Assembly (NCBI GenBank): GCA_030998225.1
Contig: JAPYXD010000680.1
Location: 12,214,001-12,278,000 of the forward strand
Direction: 5' to 3'
DNA length: 64,000 nucleotides
Source of the DNA: Diplolepis rosae
Taxonomy: Eukaryota > Arthropoda > Insecta > Hymenoptera > Diplolepididae
Both the position numbers and the translations under genes were made by a program. Shown here in pieces: positions 1-12,260 of the stretch. Positions within the stretch are counted from its first letter, which is position 1; the number at the start of each line of letters is the position of its first letter. The notes under the pieces are model-generated. The model was not told where the DNA came from. It made no database searches and saw only the letters and a list, made by a program, of their open reading frames with translations.

Positions 1-406
1 AAGTGACCAGCGTCCAAATTTTCTTTGATGTTAGTTAATTTACTAATAACATCACCCCGTTCCAGCGTGAGCGCCCTTTAAATATTTGTTTCGTCAACAT
101 ACCGACTTGACTTTGCGTAATGAAGCTTCATTATTATTTAAGCTCAGGCAACTACCAATAGGTTACGGCATATACTAAGAAAAAGGAAGGTATCTTTCTC
201 ATCTCGCCTCCCTCCATATTGCGAATTTTCTCCTTCAAGGCGAAAATTATTTACACATTTTATACTAGAATCAAGAATCGTGAGACTATTTACTTTTTTG
301 ATGTTGTTTTATCAATATTAATATTATAGTTTAGACGATACAATATATTGTTCATTTTGTCAATTCTTCAAGTAAATATTCAAAAATAATGCAGATTCTA
401 AATTTC
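1..406. other. Unannotated AT-rich flank
   Basis: No gene, RNA or repeat with a second copy in the window was recognised here. The sequence is AT-rich with scattered mixed-base stretches. It ends in the TTAA at 407-410 that flanks the first fold-back element. Confidence 0.5.
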
Positions 407-410
407 TTAA

Positions 411-1076
411 GGTAGTTGATCCACGAAAATTAGACCTCAGGCAAAAATAGATAATTTTGCTTTCAAGAATAGCAATATTATTATTGAAGGGCTATTTTGA
501 AAGAGAAAAGATTATTTTACAAGAAAAAAATTTGAATCACAGAAAAATAATTTTATTAATAAAATTTATTTTTGCCCCAGCTTTTTTTCTTATTGCTTCT
601 TATCAAATTTAAAAAAATTATGCAATTTTAATAAATTACAAATCATTTTTTCAAAAAAAAGATTTCCTACAATTTAACCATTTGCAATTTTCGAAAATGA
701 ATAAATTATTATCAAATTCAACAAGTTGTTTATAAAAACTTCTTTTTGGAAAATGTTTTTTAATGGTTTCAGCCATTAAAGAATTTATTTTTAAAAATCA
801 GAAACGGTGGAGTTGTGAAAAATCTTTTCTCTGAAAAAATGATTCATGATTTATTAGAATCGCAAGATTTTTTAAAATTTGGTATGAAGCGATAAGAAAA
901 AAAGCTGGGTCAAAAATAAAATTTATTAATAAAATTATTTTTCTGTGTTTCAAATTTCTTTTATGTAAAATAATCTTTTCTCTTTCAAAATAGCCCTTCA
1001 ATAATAATATTGCTATTCTTGAAAAAAAAATTATCTATTTTTGCTTGAGGTCTAATTTTCGTGGATGAAAACTACC
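411..1076. mobile_element. Family B fold-back element with TTAA flank (copy 1)
   Basis: The 666-bp segment begins GGTAGTTGATCC and ends in the inverse GATGAAAACTACC. The left 300 bases fold onto the right 300 bases as one long inverted repeat: the 'tagcaatattattattgaag' segment near 470 recurs reverse-complemented near 1000. It sits between TTAA (407-410) and TCAA (1077-1080), a one-base-decayed TTAA duplication. TTAA target choice is the hallmark of piggyBac-type transposases, so a non-autonomous piggyBac-mobilised element is the best reading; the ends are not the canonical CCC/GGG. The open frame at 798-1001 is only one arm of the palindrome being read. Relatives lie at 16778-18699, 17151-17816, 35575-36040 and 47786-48447. 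Confidence 0.85.
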
Positions 1077-1080
1077 TCAA

Positions 1081-2236
1081 GGGGATCTGACATCTTTATC
1101 CGGTATACTTTTGATTGTTTTATCATTTTCAAAAAATGTTATTTTTTTATTCGCTATACTTTTCTGAGTATGTGTGTAAATTTTGAGGTCAATCTGATTT
1201 TTTTTTTCTTGGAAAAATAAATAAAATTAAAAGTTATTACGGTTTACGAATAACGCGTTTTTAGCGAAATTAGCTTTTTACACAAAATAGTTTGTTTTTT
1301 TATTTACTAATATTTCTTAATTATATGGAAAATAGTATATAACAGGTATCCCTATAAAAAGAACAAAATTGCTAAAGAAGGAACCATGTATGGACCAGGG
1401 GAGATTTGATAGAGAGTATTAAGGCTTCACTACAAGATTATATTTCGAATTCCGTTTTTCGCAAATTGTGATTTTCCGTGTTTGTTGCAATATATGTTTG
1501 AATAAAATCTAAAGTATTTGACACAGGCCTTTGAAATTTTTACCACTTATTCTTTCTTATATTATCAATATTTTTGGGTATGGAAAGCACTCTAGCTAAA
1601 AAAATAAATACCAATTTTTTTTTTTATATTCTGGGATATTTTTATAAATTTTTTTATTTTATTTGTAACTTTTTTTTTAGTCATGTTACCTTATTTTCCA
1701 TATCCAAGAAGTTTCCACACGTTGTGAGGAACAAAATAAAAAGAGAATCATGACAATTGGTTATAAAACAAAAAAATTGTTCAAAATCAAAAAATGCCCA
1801 AAAAACTCAAAAATTTTAGTTTGAAAATACATAAAGGGTGTGAAATTTTTTAAAAACCCGATAACCTTTCTAAATAAAGGTACTAAACATAAAAATAATG
1901 ATGTGGAAGGTCTAAACTCAAAAAATAAAAATATTAAAGGTCCCTTTAAGTCTCAGTGGACACTTGCTGTTAAAAAATCGTTACGTTCCAGTTCTATTAA
2001 ATATGCAGAACGAGCAACTTTAAGTAGCATTTATGAAAACATTTTATAAGGTATATTATTCTTTATGTTGCTGTTTAAAAGTCTTTGGTCACTTGTTTTC
2101 TGTAATTTAAAAAAAAACAATTCTAATTTATGTAACACATGGAAATAAATTTTTTTCTAGAATAGCATGGAAGGTAATAAAATTGTTTAACCAATGACTC
2201 GAAGACGAAGATTTTTTGTCAATTATTAAGGACGAT
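1081..2236. other. Unannotated AT-rich stretch
   Basis: Only poly-A/poly-T rich sequence is visible. The 69-codon frame at 1840-2049 has no recognisable motif and no supporting context, so I do not call it a gene. Confidence 0.45.
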
Positions 2237-3198
2237 ATTAAAAAAATCAAAATTTGAAAGTTTTGTTAAATTTTGAATAACTCCGGAGATAATCAACATT
2301 TTTTAACTCTTCTTGGCTCATTTGACTCATTTTGTACCAAAATGTCCTAAATTTCGTCGCATTTCATACTCTATTGTTCTTGAACATGCTCTTTTCGATA
2401 ATGATGTTTATTTTCTTGCTAACATGCGTCATTTTTCAAATATGGGGGTTAATCTGAAAAAAATCCGAAAAACTCTGATTATGGTTCTTTTCTTTTTTCC
2501 ATTTTTAATCAGGAATCTGTGAATAGATCGCTCGAGTTATTTAGCTCTGGTGTAATAATCGCTTTAATTACAAAATGGCGCTTTGGAAATTTAAAAATTA
2601 ATATAGGCGGATTCAAGATGACGTTTTTTTGCAAAATTTTGAATTTTTTCCAAGTTTTTGAAATAAAATACTACTTAATGATATTCTTATGTACTTATTA
2701 TAGGCTTTAAACATAAATTATTAATATATATATATATTCCTAAAGATGCAGAACTGGGAACAGTGAAAAATTACGGCGATTTTGAATTTTGTTTACAAAA
2801 TTTTGGGTTTTGGCTACGTTTTTAACGTATTTGAAATTTTATTAGTAAGCGGAAAGTATTTAAATTTTGCAAATTTAAAATGACGGATCCAATGCTGCGG
2901 AATAAATGTACAAAAAATAAAGAATTTTAATTAAAAGTTGTCTCATCCGCCCGTTAACCGTGAAATAAAACGTTTCCAACTCTCACTATGAGAAAAATGA
3001 TCACAATATTTTAAATATTTTTTTTCTTCTATGTTTAGACTTCGGCACCATCCAAGAAAGAATTTCCGTAGTTTTTCTGTTGCATTTATAAAAATTTACC
3101 TGAACCTGCTTTCGACATGAGCCAGGAAAAGTTAAAAAATGTTAATTATTTCAGAAGTTATTTAAAATTTAAGGAAACTTTGCACGTTTTGATTTTTT
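2237..3198. repeat. Inverted-repeat element with ATGGCGG interior
   Basis: Bases 2237-2325 (AAATTTTGAATAACTCC, then TAATCAACATTTTTTAACT, then GGCTCATTTGA) recur reverse-complemented at about 3113-3198. The same arm sequence occurs inside the Tc1-type fold-backs at 19780 and 32628, so this is a related fold-back. The interior holds degenerate copies of an 'AAATGGCGGATTCAAGATG' motif (about 2570-2620 and 2875-2905) that also fills the centre of the element at 27556-29168. The terminal inverted repeats are not clear, so the outer borders are approximate. Confidence 0.5.
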
Positions 3199-4165
3199 TA
3201 CATTCTCATCATAGATGAGAAGGTATAAGTTTTATGTGAAAAATGAGTTTCGAAATTTTTATCAGATCTTTACGTTTTGAAACCCCCTGAGTCAGACAAA
3301 ACGGTTTTTACGGAAGTGTCTGTCTGTAGGTCGTATATTCGATAACTCTCGATAGAATTATGGGATTGAATTGGGCATCGGCATACATTATCGGAGCCGA
3401 AAAAGTAAAGACAGGTTCGTTAACCAGCCACATCCGACCAAAATTGTCAAAATAGGAGCATTTTTTGTGTTTTTGAAAAAATCCAAAATTCCAATACTGG
3501 TTTCTGATCCCTACTAATTATTCCGATAACATTTTTCGATGAAACTAAAATTAGGAAAGTTACAGTGTGTTAAAACTTGAAAAAAGTCAATATCTAAATT
3601 CCATTTTCCAGTTGAATTATACGAAATACGAAAAAAAAAGTTATGATACAAACTTGTTTCCTATATAAAGATCCACAAGTTTGAACAATTAACAATTTTT
3701 AACAATAATATGTGAAATACGGAAAAAAGTAAGTTTTCAAAATTGTTCGTTTCAATAAGATTTATAAATTTTGTTTGACATAGTATCTAATAAAACGTAT
3801 ATTTTTCATTTTAATTTTAAAAAATACGATTAAAATCCAAAAATTCCATTTTTATACAAAATATGTGAAATAGGAAAAAAACCTTGAAATGGAAAATTAT
3901 TTGCCTAAATGTGGGCTTCGAATTCTCAGTAGGACATTTTTTGACAAGATGTATATTTTATATTTTGATATTAAATATTGAAGATCAAAAATTCTATTTT
4001 TTTACCAAAATATGTGAGATACGAAATAAGCCTTGAAATACAAAATCGTTTCTTTAATTAAAATCTACGATTATTTTCCCTCTCAGACGGACGATCGAAT
4101 ATTTTGGCGCACAAAGCGCTCAAACTTGCGAGCGAAACTCTTATATAAGTGTAAAAAAACAAGTG
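3198..4165 (+). mobile_element. Family A retroposon-like repeat (copy A1)
   Basis: This copy starts with the 5' block shared by all A copies: a small palindrome TTCTCATCATAGATGAGAA, then ACGTTTTGAAACCCCCTGAGTC, a short TGTCTGTCTG tract, and TTCGTTAACCAGCCACATCC. The body is two to three degenerate units of about 130 bp, each with 'AAATATGTGAGATACGAAA' and 'GACAAGATGTATATTTT'. It ends near a shortened GC-rich block (GCGCACAAAGCGCTCAAAC) at about 4105-4135. No coding capacity is visible. A non-coding, LINE-mobilised or Helitron-like repeat is the best guess, because copies share their ends and differ by truncation. Confidence 0.7.
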
Positions 4166-5484
4166 TCTAAAAACTTATGCACCGCAGTGTAACAATTGTG
4201 AATATCCATTGAAATCTTCTATAATATCTGGAATACTCTAAATAACTTCTACAGAAACTTCAGGATTATACTTTTTTCACGTATAACATAAAAAGATTTT
4301 GTCCAATATTTAATGTTTGCATCACTAGAGGAAATAATTGCTCGATCATATTTATATTTCATCGCGATTTCATAATAATTGACCTTTAAAATTGGCCTAT
4401 AAAAGTTAAGAATTATTTATTATTTCAACTCTTATTTAAAAATGAAGCTAAAATTAAAATGTTCGCTATTTGCGATATCTTTATAACTTTTATCATGTAG
4501 ATTATTATAATTAATAATAATCAAGAAACTGCTTAAAAGAAGTTGAACTAACAAGGATACAAGGTTTATTAACAGGTTATTAAAATATCACACAGTCTCA
4601 CATTAAAATTAAAATTAAATTAAAATTAGCATTTTTGATACAAAAGCTAATGTGTGATCAAGAATTAATTATTATTCTAATATTTAAAATTGTAGAGGCA
4701 GAGAGAATTATTAAGTCGAATTTAAAGAAATTTGAAGTATCTTGGAAAATTATAAAAATTACTTTCATGGGGATTGAATCGTGAAAGAAGATATTTGAGG
4801 TGTTTCAGGTGTTTGAAGGAAAAACCGAAGGGGATGGTAACATAAGAAATGGACGCATTATGCAATTTTTGCCGCTCCCAGTCGAAATAAAACGGTTGTA
4901 TCTACCAATAAAAGTAGAGTCTTACTTTTAAAAGCATTCCTTCCTCCCGTTGCGTTAAAATAGGAGGGATTAGTTCCTACGGGAGCGCAGAAGCTTAGGC
5001 ATTGATGAGGTTTTTAAATGGGTTCTTTGATGGCTGTGCCCATGCTTGGCAGACATTGGGAGGAAAGGAGAGAGAATGCTTGAAACGACGGAGAAAAAGG
5101 AATGAAAGCGCGGGGGCACCGAGACGATATTTACCAGGAGATTAAAAAATCGAGGGAAAAATTAAGTGTTACGGGGCCACGAGCCCCTTCGCCAACTTAA
5201 TTCGACGTAATCCCTTACTAAGGTTTTCTACCATCCCTGTAACATTCTTTCTATCTTACTACAACGCCTCAACTCACCGATAGAAAGTTCCTGATTTTCG
5301 ACCCCCTACATTAATCCCGGTGGATTTTTTGAATTTTCTTTTATTTAAGAGCATTGATCAAAGGAATCTTTGTACATTTTCATTATTTGGGAAGGTATTG
5401 GTTTTATGTGGAAAAATACCTTTTCAAATATTCATAAAATCACGACCAGAAAGGCCATTGCTCGCTCCACTAATTACATATACT
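4166..5484. other. Unannotated stretch with a base-balanced island
   Basis: 4166-4780 is plain AT-rich sequence. 4790-5290 is visibly more GC-balanced, with blocks such as TACGGGAGCGCAGAAGC and GGGGCCACGAGCCCCTTCG, and has no repeat partner in the window. It could be single-copy sequence, perhaps intronic or regulatory, but I see no splice-defined exon. At 5375-5450 is a short decayed fragment resembling the 5' block of family A. Confidence 0.4.
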
Positions 5485-6830
5485 CACTGTTAGAAATGTT
5501 TGCAATTTTAGTATACAGGGGTATATTAAATTTCCTATATGTTTACTAAATTTACTACACTTGGTAATTTTAGTATACTCAGGTATACTAAATTTTTTAA
5601 GTGTACACTAAGTTTCTTTTACGTATATGAATTTCGTAGTTTCTGTATACTAAAATTCATATATCTGTATACGAAATTCATCTGCGCAAGTGCGTTTCGA
5701 GTTACGCGGATCATGCAACATGCAGACTCGCATGCTGATGTATTTGTGGTTAACTACGTTGTTGGATCGACAAAAGTTCGGATTGTTTGGATCTGCGTTT
5801 TTCTTTTCAAAAGTTAGGTTTAATTTATTTACTCGTTTACAAATGTAAATTTACGTATCCCAGAATTTCGAAGCTTTATAAGTGAAATGTGAAAAAAATA
5901 AAATAAAAATTCCAGAAGTAGATAGACATTTTAGGTTACATTAACGCGCGAAAAAAAGTTGATTTTCTGCTGAAAGTGCTATTACTATTTTTTTAGATCG
6001 CGTACTCATTAGAGTTCAAGGTTTTATGGAAGGAATTCAAGTTGCTTTCGCATCGCACTAAGTGTTTGGATATTCATACGTTGCGGAATTGCCAAAATCT
6101 TTAGAGTTCATTCAAAGGTAATTATTTGATGATTCATTCAATATACATATAGTTTTTACGTGTCTTTCAAGTACATATTTACAAAATGAAATTATTTCTT
6201 CAGGTTCATATTTGACATTAACCCTCTGTCTCCAGGTGACAAAAGAGTGAAGGGCGCTAAAAGGATCATTATCTTTGATAATTATTAATAATTCTTAATA
6301 AAGTGATACTCTGTCCTTCAACTGTATTTATTTTACAATATACTCTATTGAATAATAATTGTAAAACAAAACATTACAAATCGCAATATACTTTATTCTT
6401 AATGGTAACATTTATATCCTTTCGGACAAAGTTTAGAAAAAAAGATTTAACTTCAAATCGATAAGGAAAACAATTAAATACAAATTTTAATTTATATTAA
6501 TTATTTTCCTTATACTTTGAGTTTTACTGGTTCTCTAGCATTAGTACACATATATTAAAATTAGTATACCCATCAGTAAAATTACTATATGTGTGTACTA
6601 AATTTCATGTACACGTATACTAAATTTAGTGCACGCGTATACTTAATTTCATATACATGTATACTAAATTCAGTATACGCATATACTAAATTTCATATAC
6701 GCGTATAATAAATTTAGTACACGCATATACTAAATTTAGTATACGCCGGTAAGCTAAATTTAATTTCATGTTGTGCATTCATGCTTTCATTACATGTATA
6801 CTAAATATAGTACAGATTTTTCTCACAGTG
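5485..6830. mobile_element. Element with subterminal TAAATTT palindrome arrays
   Basis: The ends are imperfect inverted repeats: CACTGTTAGAAATG on the left and, reverse-complemented, CACTGTGAGAAAAATC on the right. Next to each end lies an array of a short palindrome built from GTATAC, TAAATTT and GTATAC: about 5503-5671 on the left and 6541-6810 on the right, with some ten or more right-hand units of 20-31 bp. The 0.85-kb interior is not repetitive and shows no convincing reading frame; the frame starting 5539 reads through the array. The design (CAC..G.GAAA ends plus a private palindrome array) recurs in several unrelated elements of this window. No target duplication could be assigned. Confidence 0.65.
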
Positions 6831-7027
6831 CTGATAACAACTAAAATACATATTTCTTAGTAAAATCTCGACATTTAGAGACCCTCGGAGTGAAAAAATA
6901 GTATATTGTTCAACTGAGGAAAGAAATGTTTATTTGCTTGAGCAAATCGAGGGAAACAATCACACGAGTAAAATAATCGTATATTGTGCAACTAGGGAGA
7001 AAAAGTTTATTTTGCGAGTGTGAAGTT

Positions 7028-7385
7028 TAATGCCCGATACAAACGAGGGCAACAATCACACGAGTAAAATTCATGTTTTTTCCGTGTTGCACACGATTTT
7101 TGTTCTACTAGGGGGTCAGAAAATGGATTTGTAAGACACGTGCGGGACAGTAAAATCCACTTTATAACCCACTAGTATAAAAAGTTGATTTTACTCGTAT
7201 GAAATTTAATGCCCGATACAAACGAGGGCAACAATCACACGAGTAAAATTCATGTTTTTTCCGTGTTGCACACGATTTTTGTTCTACTAGGGGGTCAGAA
7301 AATGGATTTGTAAGACACGTGCGGGACAGTAAAATCCACTTTATAACCCACTAGTATAAAAAGTTGATTTTACTCGTATGAAATT
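7028..7385. repeat. Exact tandem duplication of 179 bp
   Basis: The segment beginning GCCCGATACAAACGAGGG at 7032 recurs at 7211 without a difference I can see over the whole 179-base period, including the CACGTGCGGGACAG block. Neighbouring satellite units differ at many positions, so this pair is the most recent event in the array: a duplication by unequal exchange or a conversion event. A sequence-assembly duplication is the alternative. Confidence 0.85.
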
Positions 7386-8100
7386 TGATGCCTGATCAAA
7401 TCGGAGGCAACAATCACACGAGTAAAATAACCGTAAATTATGCAACTAGAGAGGAAAAGTTAATTTTATTCGTATGAAATTTCATGCCCGAGCAAATCGG
7501 GGGCAACAATCACACGAGTAAAATAATCGTATAATGTGCAACTAGGGAGGAAAAGTTTATTTTACTCGTATGAAGTTTGATGTCTGAATAAATCGAGGGC
7601 AAAAATCACACGAGTAAAAAAATGTATATTATGCAACTAGGGAGGAAAAGAATATTTTACTCGTATGAAATTTGATGCCCGAGCAAATCGGGGGCAACAA
7701 TCACACGAGTAAAATAATCGTATATTGTGCAACTAGGGAGAAAAAGTTTATTTTGCGAGTGTGAAGTTTAATGCCCGATACAAGCGAGGGGAACAATCAC
7801 GCGAATAAAATTCATGTTTTTTCCGTGCTGCACACGATTTTTGTTCTACCCGGGGGTCAGAAAATGGATTTGTAAGACACGTACGGGACTGTAAAATCCA
7901 CTTTATAACCCACTAGTAAAAAAAGTTGATTTTACTCGTATGAAGTTTGATGTAACTGAATAAATCGAGGGCAACAATCACACGAGTAAAATAACCGTAA
8001 ATTATGCAACTAGAGAGGAAAAGTTAATTTTATTCGTATGAAATTTGATGCCTGATCAAATCGAGGGCAACAATCACACGTGTTAAATAACCGTATATTG

Positions 8101-8320
8101 CACTCTAAAAACAAGTGTGTTACTTCTACACGTGAAACACGATAGTAACTTTTTAGGCATTTGAAGTGTGTATTTTTAATACACATTACAAACGTAACGT
8201 TTAATTTTCAAACACTTTAACGTTTTGTACCCAAAATGTGTGTTAAAAATACACACTTCAAATGCCTAAAAAGTTATTATCGTGATTCACGTGTAAAAGT
8301 AACACACTTGTTTTTAGAAT
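8101..8320. mobile_element. 220-bp MITE inside the satellite
   Basis: The left end CACTCTAAAAACAAGTGTG and the right end, reverse-complemented CATTCTAAAAACAAGTGTG, start arms of about 80 bp that pair almost fully. They share ACACGTGAA and GGCATTTGAAGTGTGTATTT. The insertion interrupts the satellite phrase TATATTG-TGCAACTAGGG, whose uninterrupted form is present many times nearby. Comparing the two suggests a 2-bp TG duplication. The interior repeats ACACACTT-type words. It is non-coding. Confidence 0.75.
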
Positions 8321-9489
8321 GTGTGCAACTAGGGAGAAAAAGTTTATTTTGCTCGTATGAAGTATGATGTCCGAGTAAATCAAGGGCAACAATCACACGA
8401 GTAAAATAATCGTATATTGTGTAACTAGGGAGAAAAATTTATTTTACTCTTATGGAATTTGATGCCCGCGCAAATCGAGGGCAACAATCACACGAGTAAA
8501 ATTCATGTTTTTTCCGTGTTGCACACGATTGTCGTTCTACGAGGGGATCAGAAAATGGATTTGTAAGACACGTACGGGGCTGTAAATCCACTTTATAACC
8601 CATTAGTAGAAAAAGTTTATTTTACTCGTATGAAGTTTGATGTTTGAATAAATCGAGGGCAACAATCACACGAGTAAAATAACCGTATATTATGAAACTA
8701 GGGAGGAAGAGTTTATTTTACTCGTATGAAATTTGATGCCCGAGGAAATCGGGGGCAACAATCACACGAATAAAATAATCGTATATTGTGCAACTAGGGA
8801 GAAAAAGTTTATTTTCCTCGTATGAAGTTTGATGTCCGAGTAAATCGAGGGCAACAATGACACGAGTAAAATAATCGTATATTGTGCAACTAGGGAGAAA
8901 ATGTTTATTTTTTCGAGTGTGAGTTTGATGCCGGAACAAAACGAGGTCAATAATCACACGAGTAAAATTCATGTTTTTCCTGTGTTGCACATGATTTTTT
9001 TTTCTACTGGGGGGGTTAAAAAATGAATTCTTTTACCCCGCAGGGGTCATTAAATTGCAATTTATGACCCGCTAATTGAAAAATGTTTTTTCGTGTTGGA
9101 CACGTCTTTTTTCTACTTTGGGGTCAGGAAATGGATTTGTTTGCCTTGCGGGGGTCAATAAAATGCACTTTATGGCCCGCTAATTAAAAAATGTTTTTTC
9201 CGTGTATCACAAGATTTTTTTCTACTAGGTTTGTCAAAAAATGAATTTTTCTACTAGCGGGCCATAAAGTGGACTTTATTGCCCCGTGCAGGGCAAACAA
9301 ATCCAATTTCTGACCCTGTAGTAGATAATAATCGTGTGCAACACGGGAATAACATTTATTTTACTCGTGTGATTATTGACCTCGTTTTGTTCCGGCATCA
9401 AACTCACACTCGCAAAATAAAATTTTTCTCCCTAGTTGCACAATATACGATTGCTTGCCCCGCTGGGGTCAATAAAGTGGACTTTATGA

Positions 9490-10560
9490 CCCGCTAGTTC
9501 AAAAAATGGTTTTTACGAATGTGTCTGTCTGTCGTCGTCGTCTGTAACCACGATAATTTCCGAAAAACCCTTTTATAAATATGGAAATCCAATTTTTCCG
9601 TCAAAATATACGAGATACGGCATTAATGTTAAGAAACATTAGTACATTATGCAACTAGGGAAACAAAATTTTATTTTGCGAGTGTGAAGTTTGATTCCCG
9701 AGCAAAGCGAGGGTAACAACCACACGAGTAAAATAAATGTTTTTCCCGTGTTGCACACGATTTTTTTTCTACTATAGGGTCAGAAAGTGGATTTGTTTGC
9801 CCCGCACGGTGCAATAAAGTCCACTTTATGGCCCGCTAGTAGAAAAAATTCTTTATTCCAAAGATATTTACGTATTTCCTGGTGACCATTTTATCATAGG
9901 AGTTATATTTTTTGGTTATCAATGAAAAATGTTATTAAAAATAAAACCTTTTGGTTTCCAAAAAAACTATACAATACACGAAAAAAATGTCGGGGTCCAA
10001 ATTGTTCATTTCATGAAGATGTACAAATTTACTTAAGACCAGTTTTGGATCGAGCACGTATTTTTCGTTCTGTTCGTAAGAAACATTATCAAAAATAAAA
10101 AATTTCGTTTTGCACTAAATCTATGCAGGATACAAATTTACTTCAGGCCATTTTTTGATTGGTCCCATAGTTTTCATTTCAATCATAAAAAACGTTATTA
10201 AAAATGAAAAATTCCATTCTGCACCAAATGTTTGCGGGATACGGTAAGAAAGTTTAGAAAGAATATTATTCGTTTCAAAAAGATATACAGATTTATTCTT
10301 GGCTTTTTTTTCATGGGAGTTACATCTTTTCTTTTATTCTTCTAAAACGTTTTTATGAAAATCAAAAATTCAATTTTCTCACCTAAATATACAAGATACG
10401 AAAAACATTTTGAGATACAAAATTGTTTATTTCAGAAAAATCTACAACTTTCGTGTTAAAGATTTATCTGCTAAAATACTTTTATGAGTATTCATTTTGG
10501 ATTGTTTCCTTTCCATTTCATTTTCCCGTGAAAAATTAAAATTACAGGTACATAAATGTT
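9490..10560. repeat. Degraded family A and satellite mixture
   Basis: 9490-9640 has the A-type phrase GGTTTTTACGAATGTGTCTG followed by a CGTCGTC run. 9640-9850 returns to satellite phrases (TATGCAACTAGGG, CACACGAGTAAAATAAATG). 9860-10560 consists of four or so degenerate units of about 130 bp with 'ATATACAAGATACGAAAAA' and 'AAAAATTCAATTTTC', as in the A body. The two repeat families are interleaved, so the satellite may have arisen within an A-like element. Confidence 0.5.
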
Positions 10561-11360
10561 ATCAAATTTCCACGTTATGTAAAATAACATTTTTGGTAAA
10601 AAAAAAGTTTTCTAACTGTTATACAATATATTCAGGAGATTCACACAATGGATTATAGAAAAACGTCTATATTTTAAAGGGATAATTGCATCACTGTTAT
10701 ATGAACAATCTGGAACATAAATTTACAGTTACATTACTCATTTGGAACTCAAATTATTAAATATATGTTACACTTTCATTCCGGAGCGTTTCAGTGATAA
10801 AAATTGAGTAACGGTTATCAATTTAAATTGTGTAACTATGTAACTCATATGTAACAATATAACATGTCACTGTTGTATTTTTTATATAAAGCGATTATCC
10901 GAACAAAAATTGCTATAGAATACTGATATCTTTTTGTTATGAGACAGTTATAGAACATTTTGATTGATATTTTATTATGTTTGATAAATAAAATTAAAAT
11001 TAGGGTCTGATAGATTGAAATAGAGATAAAACTTCGGGAAAAGATTGGTTTTTCAGAGATATGTAACCCTTTTGTGGTTAAATAATCATGTTTAGGTGGA
11101 ATATACACTTGCATGGAGAGAGAATATTCGGGCAATTCACTATAAGCTGCTAACTGCGTGAAGAGTGTTTGACTGCGGAACCAATCTCGAGTGTTGGGCT
11201 AACATTCATAATGAAATTAATCTGCCGACAAGATGATCGATCGGCCACCGATGAGGACTTCATAGCTAAAAAGCTTCGTTTCGTCTGTCCGCACTACTTC
11301 TCTATCCACCCGCGTACTCTTGTCAACATTGGTCCATCCTGAAATTGATTCAGTTTGATG
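10561..11360. other. Unannotated stretch
   Basis: 10690-10870 is rich in GTAAC/GTTAC words, and 11150-11340 is more GC-balanced (GACAAGATGATCGATCGGCC, CCACCCGCGTACTC). No partner, gene or RNA was recognised. The 96-codon minus-strand frame 10845-11135 has no motif. Confidence 0.4.
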
Positions 11361-12260
11361 TTTTTATATTCTCATCATAAATGAGAATGCATTAGTTTTA
11401 TATGAAAAATGACTTTCGAAATTTTTATCAAATCTTTACGTTTTGAAATCCACTGAGTCAGAAAAAACGCTTTTTACAAAAGTGTCTGTCTGTGGGTCGT
11501 ACCAAATACTCGATAACTCTAGATGGAATTATCGGATTGAATTGAGCTTTGGCATACTTTATTGGAGCCGAAAAATTAAGTACAAGTTCGTTAACCAGCC
11601 ACATACAACCAAAATTGTTAAAATAGGAGCATTTTTTCGATTAAACTAAAATTAGGAAAGTTATAGTATGTTAAAACTTGAAAAAGGTCTATGTCTAAAC
11701 TCCATTTTTCAGTTACATTATATGAAATACGAAAAAAAAGTCAGGATACAAAATTGTTTACTACATAAAGATTTACAAGTTTGAGCTGCAACATTTTTTC
11801 ATGAGATGTATATTTCTCTTTTTAATTTAAAAAAATACGATTAAAATTCAAAAATTCCATTATTTAAACAAAATATGTGACATACGAAAAAAACTTGGGA
11901 TGGAAAATTATTTGCCCAAATGAGGTCTACAAATTTTCAATAGGAAATTTTTTGACAAGATGTATATTTTATGTTTTGATTTTAAATATTGAAAATCAAA
12001 AATTCCATTTCTTAACCGAAATATGTGAGGTACAAAATAAGCGTTAAAATAAAAAATCGTTTGCTTAAAAACAGTCTTCGATTTTTTTTCCTTTTTTGAG
12101 ATATTTGGGAGATACGTTTTTTTTAGTCATGTAAATTATTATAAAGTTACAAACATGTATACAGAAAATCGAACGCGAAGCGCTAGTATTATGAGAATGT
12201 GTTCCTTAAGGCTGATAGAGCTTGGAGTAAATTTAATTTCCTTTTTCATTTGAAATCAAA
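11361..12260 (+). mobile_element. Family A repeat (copy A2)
   Basis: The order matches A1: palindrome TTCTCATCATAAATGAGAA, ACGTTTTGAAATCCACTGAGTC, TGTCTGTCTG, TTCGTTAACCAGCCACATAC, then about 130-bp body units. It continues to GAAAATCGAACGCGAAGCGC at about 12163 and CCTTAAGGCTGATAGAGCTT at about 12207-12226. The final GC-rich block seen in other copies is missing. Confidence 0.7.

Larger units (their letters stand above)
6880..9480. repeat. Complex satellite array
   Basis: The core unit is about 95-105 bp: TTTTACTCGTATGAAATTTG, GATGCCCGAGCAAATCGAGG, CAACAATCACACGAGTAAAA, then TCGTATATTGTGCAACTAGG. Each unit is itself partly palindromic because ACTCGTATG and CACACGAGT face each other. Longer units insert a block running from TTCATGTTTTTTCCGTGTTG to CCACTTTATAACCCACTAGT. 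The last part (about 9280-9480) carries units in the reverse direction. Frames on the minus strand, such as 8718-8990, only translate the repeat. The array borders family A-like sequence at about 9490. Confidence 0.85.

Noticed and set aside
8718..8990. 90-codon minus-strand frame with an internal peptide repeat
   Set aside because: It translates the satellite unit; both strands and two frames stay open there because of the repeat, with no start context or motif.
6880..9480. Regularly spaced repeats that could suggest a CRISPR array
   Set aside because: Spacers are as similar to one another as the repeats, units vary in length and orientation, and the context is eukaryotic; this is a satellite.
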